Assembly: GCA_031292195.1 (NCBI GenBank)
Contig: JARLHP010000241.1
Span: 1-49,694 of the forward strand
Reading direction: 5' to 3'
Origin: Syntrophobacteraceae bacterium
GTDB taxonomy: Bacteria > Desulfobacterota > Syntrophobacteria > Syntrophobacterales > Syntrophobacteraceae
Length of the DNA stretch: 49,694 bases
A program made the translations under genes and the position numbers. Of the stretch, positions 15,501-24,100 are shown piece by piece. Within the stretch, counting starts at the first letter, position 1, and each line of letters starts with the position of its first letter. The notes under the pieces are model-generated. The model made no database searches, was not told the origin of the DNA, and worked only from the letters and a program-made list of their open reading frames with translations.

Positions 15501-18308
15501 GAGCATACCGCGCAGGTGGCCTCGGAAGACCGAGAAGAGCGCGAGGACCGGTTCCGCACCGGCGATTTGCCTCTCCTTTTCTGCTCACCGACTATGGAAC
15601 TGGGCGTGGATATAGCTCAATTGAACCTGGTAAATCTGCGCAATGTTCCACCGACTCCGGCCAACTACGCTCAGCGTAGCGGTCGCGCCGGTCGCGGAGG
15701 CCAGCCGGCCCTGGTATACACCTATTGCGCGGGGCGCAGCCCTCACGACCAATATTATTTCCGAGAGCCGATCCAGATGGTTGCTGGTGCGGTGGCCCCT
15801 CCGCGTATCGATATTCGTAACCGCGATCTCGTGCGCTCCCATGTTCATGCAATATGGATGGAGGTGGTCAAACCCGATCTCGGTAAGACACTCGCCACTA
15901 TTCTCGATCTTACAAGGGAAGACGGAAAACTGCCGCTCCTGATAAGGGATGCTATAACGCAGGAACTGCGAAACTCCGCGTACCGTTCCTCTGCTCTTGT
16001 CAAAGCAAATCAGCTTGTTGATAGTATTCGGAAAGAGCTGTCAAATGCGGCGTGGTTCCATGAGAACTGGACCAGGGAAATCCTCGACAAGATTGAGCGT
16101 GCGTTCGATGCATCCTGCGAGCGCTGGCGCAGTCTTTACCGGGCCGCCGTTCGCCAGCGGGAATTGCACCACAAGATCATCGGTGATCATTCGCGTCCAG
16201 AAGCCGAGCGCAATCAATCCCGACGGCTGCGCGCCCAGGCGGAAAGCCAGATTCGCCTTCTCACCGAAGCCGAAGGCATCTATGAGGGAGATTTCTATTC
16301 CTACCGCTATTTTGCCGCAGAGGGCTTTCTACCCGGTTATAACTTCCCACGTCTGCCCCTTTCGGCCTATGTCCCAGGCCGTCGTCAGCGCAAGGGCCGC
16401 GATGAGTTTGTCTCACGCCCACGATTCCTGGCCATCTCCGAATTTGGACCGCGTGCCCTGATCTATCACGAAGGGGCCAGATACCGAGTCTACAAGGTAA
16501 ACCTCGATTTTGAAACCGACGATATAGAGGCAACGCACAATTTGGTCACGGCCACGATGAAACGTTGCTCCAAATGTGGCTACGCGCACTTGGAACAAGG
16601 GAACAATCTGGCCGAGATCTGCGACCGTTGCGGTGATGCCTTGGACGTAACCGCACGAATTGAAAACCTCGTCCACATGCAGAACGTCAGCCTCAAGCTC
16701 GCACAGCGTATCACCTGCGACGAAGAGGAGCGCCAGCGTTTCGGCTATAAGCTCCTCACCTCATATCGATTTCCGGAGATTGGGGGCAAGCTCGACCGCA
16801 AGGACGCCGAGGTCTATTGTGGCGGCGTACTAGTCATGCGTCTCAGCTATGGCGACGCCACCGACCTTTACCGCATAAACATGGGTTGGGCCAACCAGCG
16901 GAATCAGTCACCGGGTTTCAAAATTGATCTGGAACGCGGTTACTGGTCGCGCAACAAGGCCGATGAGGAGGACGAGGATGATGCCACCGCCCAGGGAAGG
17001 CTCCAGTCCGTTGTGCCGTACGTCAAAGATACAAAGAATGCCCTGGTAATCGGATTTGAGCCTCCGCGTTCTGGTCCGGAGATGGCGAGTCTGCAATCTG
17101 CGTTTAAGGAAGCCATCCAGAAACACTTTCAACTGGAGCCACGCGAACTCGCTTGTGAGCCGATGCCTTCAGCTCAAGATCGCCAAGAAATACTTTTTTA
17201 TGAGGCATCCGAAGGCGGTGCCGGTGTCCTCCGGCAAATTGTCGAAGATCCGGCAGTATTGCCGCTGCTGGTCCGGCGTGCCTTAGAGATTTGCCACTTC
17301 GACCCGGATACCATTCAGGACAATAGTCTACAGACGTGCGGAAAAGCATGTTACGAGTGTCTCCTCGATTATGGTAACCAGCCTGATCACAAGGACCTCG
17401 ACCGCCATCTCATACGCGATTTACTGACTGAGTTGCGTGGCGCCGAGTGTCGCCCCGCCGGCGGCGCGGGATCTCGTGCAGAGAGGATGGCTGCCCTACG
17501 CAAGCGTTGCGACAGCACGTTAGAAAAGCGATGGCTTGATCGCGTTGATGAACTTATGCTCCGCCCCCCAAGTGATGCCCAGTTCCTAATCGAACCCGGC
17601 CACACACGTCCGGACTTTTACTACCGGGAGCACAATGCCGCTATTTACATTGACGGTCCTCCACACGATACCCCGGACCAAATCCGTGAGGACGAGTCCA
17701 TCACACATCGACTTATGGAGATGGGCTACATCGTCATCCGTTTCCACCACCATGTAGACTGGAACGAAATATTTCGTTGGCATCCGGACATTTTTGGTGT
17801 TGCGGCGCGGCAGGAAGAACAGGAACAAGAGCTTGCGGTATTGACGTTGCGATTCGCTAAACTTGACGGCACAACCTTCACCGATAACGAACGGAAACAG
17901 TGCCGCAGGGAAGGAGATGCTGCGCTGGAGTCCGTTATTGGAGCGATTGCTTCCCCTGATGGAGTCCGTTTGGGAATCCGCTTTGCTGGTGATGGGACTT
18001 CTTCTTATTGGTATGAAATCGCCATAATCGCCGTGGGTCTTATCGCTGGAATCCCCATCGTCCTCCATCTCCTCGGGGAGGCGCTGGAGGCAGGCGGCGA
18101 TCTTACATCCTTACTTGCGACCTCGATGACTGTTAGTGGTGCATCACTTAAATCCATCGCCTGGCGTATGAGTCCCAAAGATCCTAATCACACCTCAGCC
18201 CAAAGACCCGGTTGTTTTGGCCTAAAAGACCAACTCGACCGCAGATTCAAAAGATGCAGAGACTGTGGCTTCCTCCAAGAGTGCCTGAACATCGTAGAGG
18301 CTTTATAG
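12561..18308 (+). CDS. DEAD helicase-DUF1998-nuclease-like fusion (DrmA/DrmB or DruE-like)
   Basis: A 1915-residue protein. The N-terminal superfamily 2 helicase has Walker A S-G-T-G-S-G-K-S at about 114-121, DELH at 232-235 and G-T-S-A-T-M at about 265-270. A zinc-type insert has C-R-Q-C near 465 and C-L-N-S-S-C near 578; S-F-T-D-N-R-Q-D-A-S lies near 637. The second helicase half has G-V-D-I and Q-R-S-G-R-A-G-R-G-G near 1010-1050. Then come a C-S-K-C...C-D-R-C knuckle near 1335-1360 and a DUF1998 region near 1540-1615 with CGKACYECLLDYGNQ. Near 1683-1703 there is a DUF559/Vsr-like fold, R-P-D-F...A-I-Y-I-D-G-P-P-H-D. The tail has C-R-D-C and a further Cys. DISARM DrmA plus DrmB, or Druantia DruE, have matching parts. 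ATG follows GGGAG by 7 bases. Start of a tight four-gene operon. Confidence 0.85.
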   Translation: MNVFELRDHLVNDYSSYTRSFIKIADPRISHKVDTDLTAGAFWPEPLLQLNPSFLAGGTINQLVEQGMLHRECAKIFQIDKSDADHTGKPLLLHAHQRDAILKSRERRSYVLTSGTGSGKSLTYIIPIVDHVLRNGSGRGIQAIVVYPMNALANSQKEELAKFLEKGYPEGKPPVSFARYTGQEKGAEREAIRSNPPDILLTNYMMLELMLTRSEDRELVRAAQGLRFLVFDELHTYRGRQGADIALLIRRCRLALGGHEITCIGTSATMVSGGSVEEQKDEVAKVAETLFGVSFVASQVIGETLERATPEKDFGVQEVIQTLRESVEADEVPPDNYDDFRLHPLASWIESTFGVRAEEGSDRLVRQAPRRLQGTGSAAEALAHLTSTDPNRCAAVLRRFLLKGCELRRSESSRFPIFAFRLHQFFTRGDTVWATIEPEDVRHLDMSKKGAKPEEPHKPLFPLVFCRQCGAAYYRVKVVSDEHGKFLLPREDRREEDDDVNDNAYLYISESAPWPRTEGPELLERLPFFMKDTSPKGEERIRPDSRNDRPEPIFVDATGRLVSEGQGIPSALIRKNFLFCLNSSCGVAYTKSQRSERPKLATLGVDNRSTATTIMAVRSLIELQGDRDLQREARKLLSFTDNRQDASLQAGHFNDFSQVALLRSALHKAAQDKGEGGLSHGELSRSVFDAMQLGFEEYAADADVRGPARNATKDAFRRVLDYHLYRDLQRGWRVTAPNLEDCGLLAFDYEGLSGEDGLLGEAELWESGFSIRSGRDTEEFIEAPEALRICPPELREELLRTLLDVLRRSLAVKIDVLDPQKQLDLVEQTKPRLLEDTVWYLEDVRELVKSVIAYPRPRRPEDRTGFFISSYGGYGRYLKRSLTPYVSPGQNLGRDQVDRVIRFLLLSLRRYGIVEQVRPGDVAGYQINPDALRWMPGDGEVRPLDRTRLLAAGEILPEVNRYFVECYRRFVDLKCVLEAREHTAQVASEDREEREDRFRTGDLPLLFCSPTMELGVDIAQLNLVNLRNVPPTPANYAQRSGRAGRGGQPALVYTYCAGRSPHDQYYFREPIQMVAGAVAPPRIDIRNRDLVRSHVHAIWMEVVKPDLGKTLATILDLTREDGKLPLLIRDAITQELRNSAYRSSALVKANQLVDSIRKELSNAAWFHENWTREILDKIERAFDASCERWRSLYRAAVRQRELHHKIIGDHSRPEAERNQSRRLRAQAESQIRLLTEAEGIYEGDFYSYRYFAAEGFLPGYNFPRLPLSAYVPGRRQRKGRDEFVSRPRFLAISEFGPRALIYHEGARYRVYKVNLDFETDDIEATHNLVTATMKRCSKCGYAHLEQGNNLAEICDRCGDALDVTARIENLVHMQNVSLKLAQRITCDEEERQRFGYKLLTSYRFPEIGGKLDRKDAEVYCGGVLVMRLSYGDATDLYRINMGWANQRNQSPGFKIDLERGYWSRNKADEEDEDDATAQGRLQSVVPYVKDTKNALVIGFEPPRSGPEMASLQSAFKEAIQKHFQLEPRELACEPMPSAQDRQEILFYEASEGGAGVLRQIVEDPAVLPLLVRRALEICHFDPDTIQDNSLQTCGKACYECLLDYGNQPDHKDLDRHLIRDLLTELRGAECRPAGGAGSRAERMAALRKRCDSTLEKRWLDRVDELMLRPPSDAQFLIEPGHTRPDFYYREHNAAIYIDGPPHDTPDQIREDESITHRLMEMGYIVIRFHHHVDWNEIFRWHPDIFGVAARQEEQEQELAVLTLRFAKLDGTTFTDNERKQCRREGDAALESVIGAIASPDGVRLGIRFAGDGTSSYWYEIAIIAVGLIAGIPIVLHLLGEALEAGGDLTSLLATSMTVSGASLKSIAWRMSPKDPNHTSAQRPGCFGLKDQLDRRFKRCRDCGFLQECLNIVEAL

Positions 18309-18312
18309 AATC

Positions 18313-21144
18313 ATGAATGCCAATCTTTCCAAACCCGGCACTCTTATCAACGCGCGCGGTCGCGAATGGTTGGTGTTGCCCGAATCTTCAGATTCGCTCC
18401 TCATCGTGAGACCGGTGGGCGGACTCGATGAAGAAGTCACCGGGATCTTGCCCGCCATCGAGCCTGTCGAATCAACCGCGTTTCAATTGCCTACAAGAGA
18501 CGACTTGGGCGATTTTGCTTCAGGCAAACTCTTGCGCGAAGCCGCACGCCTCTCAACCCGCGCCGCCGCAGGTCCTTTTCGCAGCTTCGGGCGCATTGCC
18601 GCCGAGCCGCGACCCTATCAGCTCGTACCGCTTATGATGGCGCTGAGAATGGACCCCGTGCGCCTTTTGATCGCTGACGACGTCGGAATCGGCAAGACTA
18701 TCGAGGCCGCCACCATCGCCCGCGAACTCCTGGACCGTGGCGAAATTCGGCGGTTGGCCGTGCTGTGCCCGCCACACTTGGCGGAACAATGGCAGCGCGA
18801 ACTGGCCGAGAAGTTTCATATTGAGGCAGAGCTGGTCCTGAGCAGTACTATCCAGCGGCTGGAACGCGATCTGCCAGTGGGCGTTTCAGTTTTCGACCGC
18901 CATCGTTTCACCATCGTCTCTACGGACTTCATCAAGACCCCACCTAGGGCTGCGGATTTCATTATTAAATGCCCCGAGTTCGTGATTGTTGACGAGGCTC
19001 ATGGCTGCACCCTGGCTGGAGGCGTTGGGCGCGGACGCCAACAGCGTTTTGACCTGCTTCGGCGTGTTGCGCAATCTAGATCGCGCCATCTGGTGCTAGT
19101 CACCGCCACGCCCCATAGCGGCAACGAGGAAGCGTTTCGTTCTTTATTGAGCTTGCTCGATGAGGAGTTTGCAAACCTGCCGCCCGATCTCGACAAAGCG
19201 GGGAGAGAGGGAATACGCCGAAAGCTTGCTCAGCATCTTGTGCAACGTCGTCGGAAGGATATTGAGCACTACCTTCAGACCGATACATCCTTCCCTTCGC
19301 GATTAGATAAGAAGCCTGAGCTAACTTACACGTTTAGCAAGGAGTACCGCGCCCTCTTCCACGACATACTCGACTTCGCGCGCGAGTTCGTTTCGGAAAG
19401 CGATGAGAGCCAAAGACGACGGCGCGTACGATACTGGTCGGCTTTAGCCCTGCTGCGCTGCGTTTCATCCAGCCCGGCAGCGGCTGCCGCGACGCTTCGC
19501 AGCCGCGCCGCAGTGGATGAGGCCTCTGATAACGAAGTGGACGAAGTGGGGCGGCGCACGGTGCTCGATCTGGACGATACCGACGATGTTGTCACGCTCG
19601 ATTTTAGCCCTGGTTCCGATACGGAAACCGGGGCTGATAGCATTCGTCGTAAACTGCTGGAGTTTGCACGGAGGGCCGAGGCGATCTCACCTGCTACCGA
19701 TAATAAGTTGCAGGGCGCGATTGGCGAGATCAAGGCCCTGCTAAAGGACGGCTTTCTGCCCATTGTTTTTTGCCGGTTCGTGGATACTGCCCACTACGTG
19801 GCCCGTCAGCTTCGCGAGGCGCTGCCTGCCAAGGTGCAGGTTGAGTCGGTGACCGGGCTGCTGCCTCCTGCCGAGCGCGAAGTCCGAATAGCTACACTGG
19901 TTTCCGGATCGGGTCAATATGTACTCGTATGCACCGATTGCCTGGCGGAGGGTGTCAATCTTCAGCAGCATTTCAACGCTGTGTTGCATTACGATTTGGC
20001 CTGGAATCCTACCCGTCACGAGCAGCGCGAAGGCCGGGTGGACCGCTTCGGTCAAGACAGATCTGTGGTGCGCGTCGTCACGTACTATGGGACTGACAAC
20101 CCAATAGACGGTATGATCCTCGAAGTTCTAATCCGCAAACATAAAAACATTAAGAGTGACCTCGGTGTCACCGTCGCGGTGCCAGGCTCCAGTGAGCAGA
20201 TCGCGGAGGCGCTTTTCCAGGGCGCATTGTTCCGGAAGAAGACCAGCGCACATCCTCAGCAATTATTACTTTTTGACAAGGTCGAGCAGAAGAAGAGGGC
20301 CCTTCATGCCGAGTGGGAGAACGCCCGCGACCGCGAAAAGGTGAGCCGCTCCCGCTTCGCCCAGCATACGTTAAGCCCCGAAGCCGTGGCTGCGGAGTTG
20401 GAAAGTGTCCGCGCCGCCATCGGACGTAATGAGGATGTGGCTCGCTTCTTCGACACTATTCTGCAGTCGGCTAACATTCCGGTGCAAGGAAATGGCAAGG
20501 CCGTCACCGTGCATCTCAGCAATGAAGCGCCGCGTGCGCTACGCCAAGCGATTGGCCGTGATGATCCGTTTACCGGGCGTTTTGAGCTTCCACTTGGGAA
20601 AAACGAGGTATATCTTGGCCGCACCAGTCCGGTAATCGAAGGTCTTGCGAGCTGGACACTTGACCAGGCACTCGACCCAGTTGCCCGCGACGCCAAGGCC
20701 GTGGCTGCCCGTTGTGGATTCATCTCCACTTCGGCGGTGAGTGTCCGAACCACGTTAGTAGTGGCCCGCTTCCGCTACCACCTGCAGATCACTGGCGCCG
20801 ATACGGAAACAATCTTATGCGAGGAGATAATTCCGCTCGCCTGCACAGGGCCGGCGGATACGCCCAAGTGGCTCACACCTGAAGAGGGCGAATGCCTGCT
20901 AACCGCCAGGCCCGAGCGCAACCTTCTCCCCACTGCCATTGACCAGCAACTCGGCCTGCTGCTTGCAGCCCTCCCAATACTCCGAGAGGCACTTGAACCT
21001 GTTGCTCTGGAACGTGCCGCCCTCCAACTCGCAGCCCACGAACGCGTGCGCGACGCCGCTCGCACCAAGGGCCGCCTCACCATCCAGCCCGTTCTCCCGG
21101 TGGACGTGCTGGGAGCCTATGTCCTTTTGCCGAGGCTAAACTGA
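18313..21144 (+). CDS. SNF2/RapA-type helicase, DrmD-like
   Basis: A 943-residue Swi2/Snf2 ATPase, predicted to translocate on double-stranded DNA. Walker A is A-D-D-V-G-I-G-K-T near 119-127, the DEAH box is V-D-E-A-H-G near 225, and motif III is T-A-T-P-H-S-G-N near 263. The second lobe has P-I-V-F-C-R-F near 482 and motif VI Q-R-E-G-R-V-D-R-F-G-Q near 573-583, with N-P-I-D-G-M-I-L-E-V-L downstream. The last 350 residues are not recognised. This layout matches the SNF2 helicase that marks class 1 DISARM (DrmD). It starts 4 bases after the 1915-residue helicase and ends 1 base before the methylase ATG, so the three are translated together. A RapA-like housekeeping role is unlikely in this context. 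Confidence 0.85.
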   Translation: MNANLSKPGTLINARGREWLVLPESSDSLLIVRPVGGLDEEVTGILPAIEPVESTAFQLPTRDDLGDFASGKLLREAARLSTRAAAGPFRSFGRIAAEPRPYQLVPLMMALRMDPVRLLIADDVGIGKTIEAATIARELLDRGEIRRLAVLCPPHLAEQWQRELAEKFHIEAELVLSSTIQRLERDLPVGVSVFDRHRFTIVSTDFIKTPPRAADFIIKCPEFVIVDEAHGCTLAGGVGRGRQQRFDLLRRVAQSRSRHLVLVTATPHSGNEEAFRSLLSLLDEEFANLPPDLDKAGREGIRRKLAQHLVQRRRKDIEHYLQTDTSFPSRLDKKPELTYTFSKEYRALFHDILDFAREFVSESDESQRRRRVRYWSALALLRCVSSSPAAAAATLRSRAAVDEASDNEVDEVGRRTVLDLDDTDDVVTLDFSPGSDTETGADSIRRKLLEFARRAEAISPATDNKLQGAIGEIKALLKDGFLPIVFCRFVDTAHYVARQLREALPAKVQVESVTGLLPPAEREVRIATLVSGSGQYVLVCTDCLAEGVNLQQHFNAVLHYDLAWNPTRHEQREGRVDRFGQDRSVVRVVTYYGTDNPIDGMILEVLIRKHKNIKSDLGVTVAVPGSSEQIAEALFQGALFRKKTSAHPQQLLLFDKVEQKKRALHAEWENARDREKVSRSRFAQHTLSPEAVAAELESVRAAIGRNEDVARFFDTILQSANIPVQGNGKAVTVHLSNEAPRALRQAIGRDDPFTGRFELPLGKNEVYLGRTSPVIEGLASWTLDQALDPVARDAKAVAARCGFISTSAVSVRTTLVVARFRYHLQITGADTETILCEEIIPLACTGPADTPKWLTPEEGECLLTARPERNLLPTAIDQQLGLLLAALPILREALEPVALERAALQLAAHERVRDAARTKGRLTIQPVLPVDVLGAYVLLPRLN

Positions 21145-21145
21145 T

Positions 21146-24100
21146 ATGAGCCGCCGAAGTAACGCTTTCCAGACCATCCGATCCGAGGGCGGCTTGCTGC
21201 CACCCGACCTGCTGCGGCGAGTGCTCGAACCCAAAGAGAAACTCCCCGGGACCCGCCCGGAGGACTATGGTCTGCCGGTTGGCGAACGTCTCAACGAAGT
21301 CATCACCCAGTCATGGAATCGCCTGCGCAAACATTGGATGGAGTTCCAGAGTGTCGCCGCGAATCTACCGGATGGCGAACCAGCCACCGGCCTCACGAAC
21401 GAAAAATGGAGCCTGCCGCTCCTGCGTGAGCTGGGTTTCGGCCTGCTTCCCACCAGCGCCGGCCCCGAAGTCGGCGGCCGTACCTACGCCATTAACCGAT
21501 TGTTCGGCTCTGTGCCTGTTCATCTGGTTGGCTGCGGCCTGAGCCTCGACCGCCGTGCCGCTGGAGTGCGCGGAGCTGCAGCCGCAAATCCGCACGGCCT
21601 GGTTCAGGAATTCTTAAATAGAAGTTCCGGTCACCTTTGGGGCATTGTATCGAACGGCCTTCAATTGCGTGTTCTGCGAGACAGTCAAGCCTTGTCGCGC
21701 CAATCATTCCTTGAGTTCGACCTTGAGACCATATTCGCTGGAGAGGTCTATTCCGACTTTGTACTGCTTTGGCTAATGGCCCATGCAACGCGCTTCGCCC
21801 CGCGTAAAGGGGACCGGCCTGAGACCTGCTGGCTGGAAGAATGGACAAAGCTTGCCAATGAACAGGGAACCCGCGCTCTTGGGGATTTGCGCACAGGTGT
21901 GGAAAAAGCCCTCAAAATCCTGGGCGAAGGGTTTACCAGTCACCCGAAGAACATTGCCTTGCGTAACGATCTGCGCACCGGCCAGATACCGCTTGCCGAC
22001 TTTCACGGCCAACTATTGCGTCTGGTGTACCGTTTGATCTTCCTTTTTGTTGCCGAGGACCGTACGATTGAGGGGCAGTCTATGCTCCATCCGAGCGACG
22101 AATCCGACACAGCCCGGCTCGCTCGGGAACGCTATGCGGCTCACTACAGCACAGGCCGCCTGCGTGAATTGGCATCAAGAATTAAGGGTAGCCGCCATGG
22201 CGATCTGTGGAAGCAGTTTCAGCTTCTTGTCGGCGCGTTTTCCGGTAGTGACGATTTCGTATCGGTACGCAAGCATCTGGCCCTCCCTGTATTGGGCGGC
22301 TTCCTTTGGGACCCGGCCTCTACTGCCGCTCTTAATAGTGCCGAACTGATCAATCACGACTTCCTTGAAGCCCTGCGCCATCTCGCTTTCACCCGCCAGG
22401 GCAAGGTGTTGCGGCCCGTGGACTATAAAAATCTTGGCGCTGAGGAGTTGGGCGGAGTTTATGAAAGCTTGCTGGCCCTCACCCCACAGATTAGCGCGGA
22501 CGGCGCCCGCTTCACTTTCGCTGAATTCGCCGGAAACGAACGTAAGACTTCCGGGTCCTACTACACACCGGATTCTCTCGTACAATGCCTCCTGGACTCA
22601 GCACTGGACCCGGTGGTGGAGGAGGTGATCAAGGGTAAGACCGGCGCTGATGCCGAAAGGGCCATTCTCTCTCTCAAGGTTTGCGACCCGGCTGTTGGTT
22701 CCGGCCACTTTCTTGTCGGCGCGGCACACAGGCTGGCACGGCATCTTGCCCGAGTGCGGGCGTTGGGACAGGGTGAAAGCGAGCCCTCTCCGCTCCTCTA
22801 CCAACGCGCCTTGCGCGACATAATAGGCCGCTGTCTCTACGGCGTGGACGTGAATCCCATGGCCGCCGAGCTGTGCCGTGTGAGCCTCTGGCTCGAAGCA
22901 CTTGAACCCGGCAAACCACTCTCTTTTCTAGACCATCACATACGCGTCGGCAACAGTCTTCTGGGAGCTACGCCTGAACTAATTGCCGCCGGACTGCCTG
23001 ATGACGCCTTTAAACCCATCGAAGGCGACGACAGAGCGGCCTGTGCTGAACTGAAGAAGCGCAACAGGGCCAAGCGCAAGGGATGGGGGCCGCTCTTCGC
23101 GCGGCAGGACGCCGAGACTCAGGCCCACCTGCAACAGGCCTCCGCCGCTCTTGAAGAGATTTCCGATGACCGGCCGGACGATATTCATGCTAAAGAACTG
23201 GCCTTCCGCCGTCACGAACAGACCGAGGAATACCGCCAAAAGAAAAAGCTTGCTGATGTATGGTGCGCCGCCTTCGTCATCCAGAAACACTTTCTGACTG
23301 ATTCCAACGACCCTGGATTGCCTTCAAACCAGCCTTTCGGTATCACCCAGGGCCACCTCAACGGGTTGGCGAGTGGCTGGCCGCTAACCAGCGAACTCAG
23401 TGCTGAGATTGACTGCCTCTCACTCCGATACCAGTTCTTCCATTGGCACTTGGCTTTCCCGGATGTCTTTGCCAGCGGCGGATTCCACTGTGTGCTTGCA
23501 AACCCTCCGTGGGAGCGGGTGAAGATCCAGGAAAAGGAATGGTTCGCCGAGCGCTGCCCCGAAATCGCTAACGCGCCCAATTCGGCTGCTCGCAAGAGGC
23601 TAATTGAGACGCTAAAGGTAAGCGACCCCGACCTCTACCAGCAGTTCCTCGACGACTTACGCAAGGCCGATGGTGAAGCCCATCTCATGCGCAATAGCGG
23701 CTGTTATCCACTCTGTGGCCGGGGCGATATCAACCTCTACACTATTTTCGCCGAAAGGATGCGGAATCTGCTCAACGACGACGGTCGCGTCGGCTGTGTG
23801 TTGCCCACCGGAATAGCAACAGACGACACCACTAAGTTCTTTTTTCAGGACATAATTAGAAAAAAGTCCCTCGCCAGCCTTTACAGCTTCGAGAACGAGG
23901 AGTTTGTGTTTCCAGAGATTCATCACGCCACAAGATTTTGCCTCTTCACCATCGGCAGCAGAGCAAGAACGCTTCCTGCTGTTCCCGAGTTCGTATTCTT
24001 TGCCCGCAAGGTTGATCAACTACGCGAAGCAGAACGCCATTTCACGCTCTCTAGTGATGAGATCGGGCTACTTAACCCCAACACGCTCACTTGCCCGATC

